Assembly: GCF_011045165.1 (NCBI RefSeq)
Contig: NZ_JAAKZI010000032.1
Span: 1 to 52,679 of the forward strand
Source of the DNA: Arthrobacter silviterrae
GTDB lineage: Bacteria > Actinomycetota > Actinomycetes > Actinomycetales > Micrococcaceae
Length of the DNA: 52,679 nt
Reading direction: 5' to 3'
Part shown: positions 48,282 to 52,679 of the stretch, piece after piece
Numbering within the stretch: position 1 is the stretch's first letter
How the letters are laid out: every line of letters begins with the position of its first letter
Notes under the pieces: generated by a model
What the model was told of the DNA's origin: nothing
The model's input: the letters and a program-made list of their open reading frames with translations, nothing else
Database searches by the model: none
Made by a program: the position numbers and the translations under genes

Positions 48282-49319
48282 CTAGGCGCGCAGGGCCGCC
48301 AGGCTGGCAGAAATGCGTTCAAATACAGCCTCATCTACTTTTACCCCGGCGCGTTTGAGCGCCAGGACGGCCGCTCCCGCCATGCCGTCGGCGACCAGGA
48401 TTGGCACCACCAGGTTTTGGGCCCCCTCCTGCCGGCTGGCCCCTTGTTGTCTCGTCCCTTGCTGAATGGTCCCGCTCAGCCGTGAGACCACGGCACCCGC
48501 AACGGAGCCGCCCCTGGTGAGGACGCTGCCGCCGAAGACTAAGGGGCCATCCACGGCACCGTCCAGCACGGCCGTCAGGGTCCCGGCCAGTGCGGCAGCT
48601 GCCCGATCGGTGATGTCCCGGGCAACGGCGTCGTCCCCGGCGTCAAATACCATCGGTGCGAAGCGTGAGAGTTCAATGGGGGCCAGCGCATAGATTTTGG
48701 CGATCAGCTGCTGTTGCGCCCGGATCCGGCCGTTGGTGCGCTCCTGGGTGCCGCCGGAAATGCCCAGCTCCGCCAGCACTGGTTCCAAGAGTGCCGTGGG
48801 CTTCCCGCGCCCGTCCAGGGCGGCGGCAACGGCGCGCAACACCTCCCGGCCCAGCCAAAATCCCGCCCCGCTGTCGCCCAGGAGCCAGCCCGTGCCGTCT
48901 GCCACCGCGGCCAGCCTGCTGTCGCTTATTCGCGCCGCCACGGCGCCGGTGCCGGCTATCAGGGCGTATCCATTGTCCTGACATGTTCCGGAGTAAAACG
49001 TAGCCAATAAATCAGATTCGATCACTACATTTCCGCTGAGGCCAAGCCCGGCAAAGCGTTCGCGGAACGGTTCGGTGGCCAGTTCCAAGGAAGCCCCGGC
49101 CATTCCGATGGTGACGGAGCTGAAGGGTTGCGGGGTGCCCCCAAGGGCCCCCGACGATGCCTGCAACAGGGCCTCCATGGCATCGTCAAATCCCCGAGAA
49201 ACCGGGTTTCCGCCGCCGGAAACGCCGTACCCGAGACACTGCCCGGAGCCGGTCAAAAACACGGCCCGCGTGGACGTTCCGCCGGCGTCGATTGCCAGGT
49301 AATTACGCATCGTTACCAT
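48282..49319 (-). CDS. BadF/BadG-type amino-sugar kinase
   Basis: ASKHA-fold ATPase of 345 aa, resembling N-acetylglucosamine kinases. Phosphate 1 motif is YLAIDAGGTSTRAVFL; the adenosine region has GSVLTRGGSVAGAVVSRL; GYALIAGTGAVAARI and GDSGAGFWLGREVLRA match the family. It diverges from an RpiR regulator next to a SIS protein and an NgcE-like binding protein, so GlcNAc or a related amino sugar is the likely substrate. Start 49319; ATG 49310 (MRNYLAID) is also possible. A short C-terminal insert (RQQGASRQEGAQNL) is unusual. Confidence 0.82.
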   Translation of the reverse strand: MVTMRNYLAIDAGGTSTRAVFLTGSGQCLGYGVSGGGNPVSRGFDDAMEALLQASSGALGGTPQPFSSVTIGMAGASLELATEPFRERFAGLGLSGNVVIESDLLATFYSGTCQDNGYALIAGTGAVAARISDSRLAAVADGTGWLLGDSGAGFWLGREVLRAVAAALDGRGKPTALLEPVLAELGISGGTQERTNGRIRAQQQLIAKIYALAPIELSRFAPMVFDAGDDAVARDITDRAAAALAGTLTAVLDGAVDGPLVFGGSVLTRGGSVAGAVVSRLSGTIQQGTRQQGASRQEGAQNLVVPILVADGMAGAAVLALKRAGVKVDEAVFERISASLAALRA

Positions 49320-49338
49320 TCTGTGTCTTCACTGTGAC

Positions 49339-49376
49339 TTGACTTACACTGCTGATGATAATAGTTTTCAGTTATC
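49339..49376 (+). promoter_or_regulatory. Promoter and inverted repeat of the amino-sugar operon
   Basis: TTGACT (49339-49344) and TAGTTT (49362-49367) are 17 bp apart. GATAA and TTATC (49357-49376) form an imperfect inverted repeat over the -10 box, suggesting repression by the RpiR-family protein next door. Confidence 0.5.
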
Positions 49377-49391
49377 GCTTACAAAAAAGAA

Positions 49392-50375
49392 ATGGATTTT
49401 CACATGACGTCGACTTTGCCAACTCCAGCAGTGGTGAGCGCTGCCGGCGTCGTGAACCGCATTCAGGCCAAACTACCTGACATGCCGGCGGCGATGGCCA
49501 AGATTGGTGCGTTTCTTCTGGAGCACCCCCAGGCGCCGCTGGAACTGTCCATCATGGACCTGGCCCATGAGACCAAGACCTCCCCGGCCACCGTCACCCG
49601 CTTTTGCCGGCTGTTGGGATATGCCGGATACGTGCCCTTCCGCGTCAGCATTGCCTCCGAGATGGGCCGCGGTGACGCCCGGGAATCGTGGAAGGCCGAC
49701 ATTGGCCGCGCGTTTGGCCCGGACGACTCGGCGCGGGACGTTCTGAGCACCCTGGTCAATGCGCACACCCGTTCGCTGGAGGAAACCGCGGCCGTGATGG
49801 ACCTGGCGCTGATGGACAAGATTGCCCGGCGGATAGCCATGAGCGCACATGTGGACATCTACGGCATCGGCGGCAGTGCCGTCATGGCCAAGGAACTTCA
49901 GTCGCGCCTCTACCGCATTGGCATCAACGCCCACCACTGGTCCGAAGTCCATGCCGGGCTGACCAGCGCCGCCATTCAGGACACCAACTCCGTGGCCATT
50001 GGGATTTCCAACACCGGGCGCACGGAGGAGACCATCCAGATGCTCCGCGCCGCGGGGGAAGCCGGTGCGCTGACGGTGGCGCTGAGCAACAACCCGGGCT
50101 CGCCGCTGGCCGAAAGTGCCGATTCCTCCATCATTACCTCGGTCCATGAGCAGTTCCTGCAGCCTGATGACCTCTCCGCCAAGCATGTCCAGCTGCTGGT
50201 GATCGACCTGATCTACCTGCTGGTGGCGCAAATCAATTTCGCCCAAACCACGTCCAAGCTTGCCGCTTCGGCCATGGCCGTTTCCCCGCATCGGCGTCCC
50301 ACCCGGGCGGCGCGGATGGAACTGGGCGGCCATCGCGGGAGCCACGCCGGTGGAAAGGCGCGGAACCATGTCTGA
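49392..50375 (+). CDS. RpiR/MurR-family transcriptional regulator
   Basis: Regulator of 327 aa. The N-terminal helix-turn-helix contains AAMAKIGAFLLEHPQAPLEL and TSPATVTRFCRLLGYAGYV. A SIS domain follows, with VDIYGIGGSAVMAKELQSRL, ISNTGRTEETIQML and VALSNNPGSPLAES, expected to bind a phosphosugar such as GlcNAc-6-P. ATG 49392 is used; ATG 49404 is an alternative. It diverges from the kinase and overlaps the SIS-protein gene by eight bases. Confidence 0.87.
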   Translation: MDFHMTSTLPTPAVVSAAGVVNRIQAKLPDMPAAMAKIGAFLLEHPQAPLELSIMDLAHETKTSPATVTRFCRLLGYAGYVPFRVSIASEMGRGDARESWKADIGRAFGPDDSARDVLSTLVNAHTRSLEETAAVMDLALMDKIARRIAMSAHVDIYGIGGSAVMAKELQSRLYRIGINAHHWSEVHAGLTSAAIQDTNSVAIGISNTGRTEETIQMLRAAGEAGALTVALSNNPGSPLAESADSSIITSVHEQFLQPDDLSAKHVQLLVIDLIYLLVAQINFAQTTSKLAASAMAVSPHRRPTRAARMELGGHRGSHAGGKARNHV

Positions 50376-51132
50376 TTACACAACGGCTTTTAGCCTGGAA
50401 GTTTCTTCCCGACTGGACGCCCTGACGCAGTGGGCGCAGGACGGTGGCCTGGATGAGGCTGCGGCAGCCCTGGCCGACGCCGTCGCGGCCGGCGGGGTCA
50501 TCCAAGCCTTTGGCACCGGACATTCCGAGGCCTTTGCCATGGAGATCGCCGGCCGGGCGGGCGGACTGATCCCCACGAGCAAGATTGCCCTGCGCGACCT
50601 GGTGCTGCATGGCTCGCGCGGCGTCGACGCACTGGATTCGCTGGAGGGTTCGGTCCTGGAGCGGGAGAACGGCGTGGCGCAGGAACTTTACGAGGTGTCG
50701 CTGGTGGATCCTCGGGACATCTTTGTCATTGCCTCGAATTCCGGCGTCAACGGGGCAATTGTTGGCCTGGCGCTGTTGGCCAAGGAGCGCGGCCACAAGG
50801 TGATCGCAGTCACCAGCCTGGAACATACCGCCGCGGTTGAGGCAAAACACCCAAGTGGGATGCGTCTCAGTGAAATTGCGGATATTGTTATGGATAACAA
50901 AGCTCCTTATGGCGATACAACCCTTGAAGTTTCCGACGGCATGGGCGTAGGCGCTGTCTCATCGATCACGGGTGCGTACATTGCGCAGCTGCTGACCATG
51001 GGGACCGTCCAATGCCTCATCCGTGCGGGGAAGAAACCGCCCGTCTACATTTCGTCAAACATTCCGGGCGGGGACGAACACAACAACGTACTGGTTGGCC
51101 GCTATGTTGGCCGTCTCAGGCGGGAAGCATGA
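50368..51132 (+). CDS. SIS-domain phosphosugar-binding protein
   Basis: Protein of 254 aa dominated by one SIS domain: GVIQAFGTGHSEAFAMEIAG, FVIASNSGVNGAIVGLALLA and VIAVTSLEHT. It resembles the uncharacterised SIS proteins grouped as COG4821 rather than MurQ etherase or NagB deaminase, which have different signatures. It probably isomerises or binds an amino-sugar phosphate. ATG 50368 has GCGGAA nearby and overlaps the regulator stop. The C-terminal VYISSNIPGGDEHNN is distinctive. Reaction unknown. Confidence 0.78.
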   Translation: MSDYTTAFSLEVSSRLDALTQWAQDGGLDEAAAALADAVAAGGVIQAFGTGHSEAFAMEIAGRAGGLIPTSKIALRDLVLHGSRGVDALDSLEGSVLERENGVAQELYEVSLVDPRDIFVIASNSGVNGAIVGLALLAKERGHKVIAVTSLEHTAAVEAKHPSGMRLSEIADIVMDNKAPYGDTTLEVSDGMGVGAVSSITGAYIAQLLTMGTVQCLIRAGKKPPVYISSNIPGGDEHNNVLVGRYVGRLRREA

Positions 51133-51212
51133 TGCGCAGCATTGCCTGTACACCTCGTACAAAGTAGTACCGAATCAGCGTTCGTACCATCAATGGAAGG
51201 CAGTACATAAAA

Positions 51213-52628
51213 ATGACTATCCAGAATAAGCAGCTGCAGCGCCGCGGTTTCCTCCGCGGAGCCCTGGCCACGGCCGTGCTCTTGCCTCTCGGTGGGGCCC
51301 TCGCTTCCTGCGCCGGTGGCGGTGGCGGTGGCGGCGCCACCACGGCAGCCGGCGGTGCCGTCTCGGCAACCAACCCGTTTGGTGTTGCCGCCACTGGCGC
51401 CCTTGACGCCGTCATTTTCAAGGGCGGCTACGGGATTGACTACGTTGACTTCGCCGGCGCCATCCTGAAGAAGAACTACCCCGGCATCGACGTGAAGATC
51501 AGCCCTTCCACGGACATCGCCCAGGAGATGCAGCCTCGCTTCGTCGGCGGCACGCCCCCGGACCTGATCGACAACTCGGGTGCCAAGTCCATTGGCTTCA
51601 GCACCATCCTGGACCAGCTGGAGGACCTCAAGTCCGTCACCGAGGCGAACAACCTCGAGGGCACCAAGATTGCCGACACCCTCTACGGCGGCGTGCTTGC
51701 GCCAGGGACGTTCAACGGCAAGGTTGCGGCCATCAACTACGTGCTGACGGTCTACGCCCTGTGGTACTCCAAGTCCCTCTTCGACGCCAACGGCTGGAAG
51801 GTCCCCACCACCTGGGACGAGGCCCTGGCACTCGGGGCCGCTGCCAAGGCCAAGGGGAAGTACCTGTTCCTCTGGGGCAAGGAAGCCGCCACCTACTACC
51901 AGACCATGGCCATTGAATCGGCCATCAAGGAAGGCGGCGACGAGGTCCGCCTGGCACTGGAGAACCTCAAGCCCGGCTGCTGGTCCCTGCCCGCAATCCA
52001 GAGCGTCTTTGGCGCCCTGGAAAAGATCGTCAAGGCCGGTTACATCAAGCCCGGCGGTTCCGGAACCCAGTTCACGGCCGCCCAGGCCCAGTGGTCCAAC
52101 AACCAGGACGCCCTGCTTTACCCGTCGGGATCCTGGATTGAAAACGAAATGAAGGACCAGACGAAGGCCGACTTCAAGATGACCGGCACCCCCGTGCCCG
52201 TTGTGTCGTCCAGCCCGAAGATCCCGCAGACGGGCATCCGCTCCGCAGCCGGCGAGCCGTTCATTGTCCCGTCCAAGGGCAAGAATGTGGCCGCGGGCAA
52301 GGAATTGCTGCGCATCATGCTTTCCAAGGATTCGGCCGTCAACTTCGCCAAGACAAAGCTGGCGCCGACCGTGGTGAAGGGAACCGTCCCGGCAGACGGC
52401 TTCGGCTCCACGGCGCTGGTGTCCCAGACCACCATGCTGGACAACGCCAAGACGAACATCTTCACCTGGAACTTCGTTGACCTGTACGGCATGAACCCCG
52501 ACCAGCTGGTGCCGTGGAACTCCTTCCTGGACGGCAAGCTCGACGCCGCCGGGCTCACCAAGGCGCTGCAGGACATTACCGACAAGGTTGCCAATGACAG
52601 CTCGGTTACAAAGATTGAAGTGAAGTGA
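51213..52628 (+). CDS. ngcE: N-acetylglucosamine/chitobiose-type binding lipoprotein, NgcE-like
   Basis: Family 1 solute-binding lipoprotein of 471 aa. Tat motif QRRGFLRGALA and lipobox ALASC near residue 33, then a Gly run. The mature protein contains FKGGYGIDYVDFAGAILKKN and PPDLIDNSGAKSIGF, and later YPSGSWIENEMKDQTKADFK, typical of NgcE. GGAAGG lies upstream of ATG 51213. The preceding 80 bp contain five GTAC tetranucleotides. The NgcF/NgcG-type permeases should follow beyond the window. The ligand is inferred from family likeness and the amino-sugar context. Confidence 0.85.
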   Translation: MTIQNKQLQRRGFLRGALATAVLLPLGGALASCAGGGGGGGATTAAGGAVSATNPFGVAATGALDAVIFKGGYGIDYVDFAGAILKKNYPGIDVKISPSTDIAQEMQPRFVGGTPPDLIDNSGAKSIGFSTILDQLEDLKSVTEANNLEGTKIADTLYGGVLAPGTFNGKVAAINYVLTVYALWYSKSLFDANGWKVPTTWDEALALGAAAKAKGKYLFLWGKEAATYYQTMAIESAIKEGGDEVRLALENLKPGCWSLPAIQSVFGALEKIVKAGYIKPGGSGTQFTAAQAQWSNNQDALLYPSGSWIENEMKDQTKADFKMTGTPVPVVSSSPKIPQTGIRSAAGEPFIVPSKGKNVAAGKELLRIMLSKDSAVNFAKTKLAPTVVKGTVPADGFGSTALVSQTTMLDNAKTNIFTWNFVDLYGMNPDQLVPWNSFLDGKLDAAGLTKALQDITDKVANDSSVTKIEVK

Positions 52629-52679
52629 CTCAAGTAACAAGCCACGTGCAGTCGGGGCGCGGCGGTCCCCCCGCGGGCC

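Noticed and set aside
1-52679. tRNA, rRNA, prophage or insertion-sequence genes
   Set aside because: No cloverleaf, rRNA sequence, integrase, transposase or phage structural gene was recognised; the only mobile elements seen are the two inteins and the hairpin repeats.

Overview
The window is high-GC DNA with an actinobacterial gene style. Lipoproteins carry Tat or lipobox signals, GTG starts are common, many -10 boxes sit 6-7 bases ahead of the start codon, and the block rpsF-ssb-rpsR-rplI-dnaB is present. Protein sequences and gene order look like Arthrobacter or a close relative in the Micrococcaceae. This is an inference from protein style; no database search was run. It appears to be chromosomal, and no phage or plasmid backbone is visible.

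Layout. (1) 1-12.5 kb: an L-arabinose island. It has a divergent ChvE-type sugar-binding lipoprotein, araB-araD-araA, an aldose 1-epimerase, a LacI-family regulator, a binding protein with two permeases, and a GH51 arabinofuranosidase. LacI-type operators at 1269, 1382 and 7472 tie these genes into one probable regulon: arabino-oligosaccharides are imported, hydrolysed and fed to the pentose phosphate pathway. (2) 12.5-17.0 kb: a META-domain lipoprotein, a LolD/FtsX-type ABC pair and a divergent histidine kinase/response regulator with a palindrome between them. (3) 17.0-19.5 kb: a disturbed region with a NlpC/P60 hydrolase, 32-bp tandem repeats, an Ig-like gene remnant, a small lipoprotein and two copies of a 75-nt nested hairpin element that ends reading frames. 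(4) 19.5-28.1 kb: an ABC-F protein, then a phosphonate island. This is a 2-aminoethylphosphonate-type ABC importer plus an FAD oxidoreductase on one strand, diverging from a GntR regulator and a phosphonatase-like HAD enzyme. No transaminase PhnW is present. (5) 28.1-36.4 kb: a TetR remnant, an MFS exporter, a PAP2 phosphatase, a bacitracin-type ABC exporter with its own two-component system, an M18 aminopeptidase and a DUF1345 protein.

(6) 36.4-43.7 kb: a decayed Fic-type toxin behind an intact small gene, a structured leader before rpsF, then ssb, rpsR, rplI, a DUF1801 gene, a cluster of DnaA boxes, and dnaB interrupted by two inteins. The first intein lies inside the Walker A loop and carries the W-C-T signature of class 3 inteins. 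The second starts with Cys and sits at the RESG/SIEQ site. (7) 43.7-48.2 kb: a DMT transporter, LysR regulator, MATE exporter and two membrane proteins. (8) 48.3 kb to the end: an amino-sugar island with a BadF-type kinase, RpiR regulator, SIS-domain protein and NgcE-like binding protein. The transporter permeases would lie beyond the right edge.

The strongest points for follow-up are the two-intein dnaB, the DnaA-box cluster upstream of it, the Fic remnant, the hairpin elements that end coding frames, the PhnW-less phosphonate cluster, and GC-rich tandem repeats that start at or just after stop codons. Starts were chosen from Shine-Dalgarno sequences, overlaps or -10 positions, and several differ from the longest open frame.
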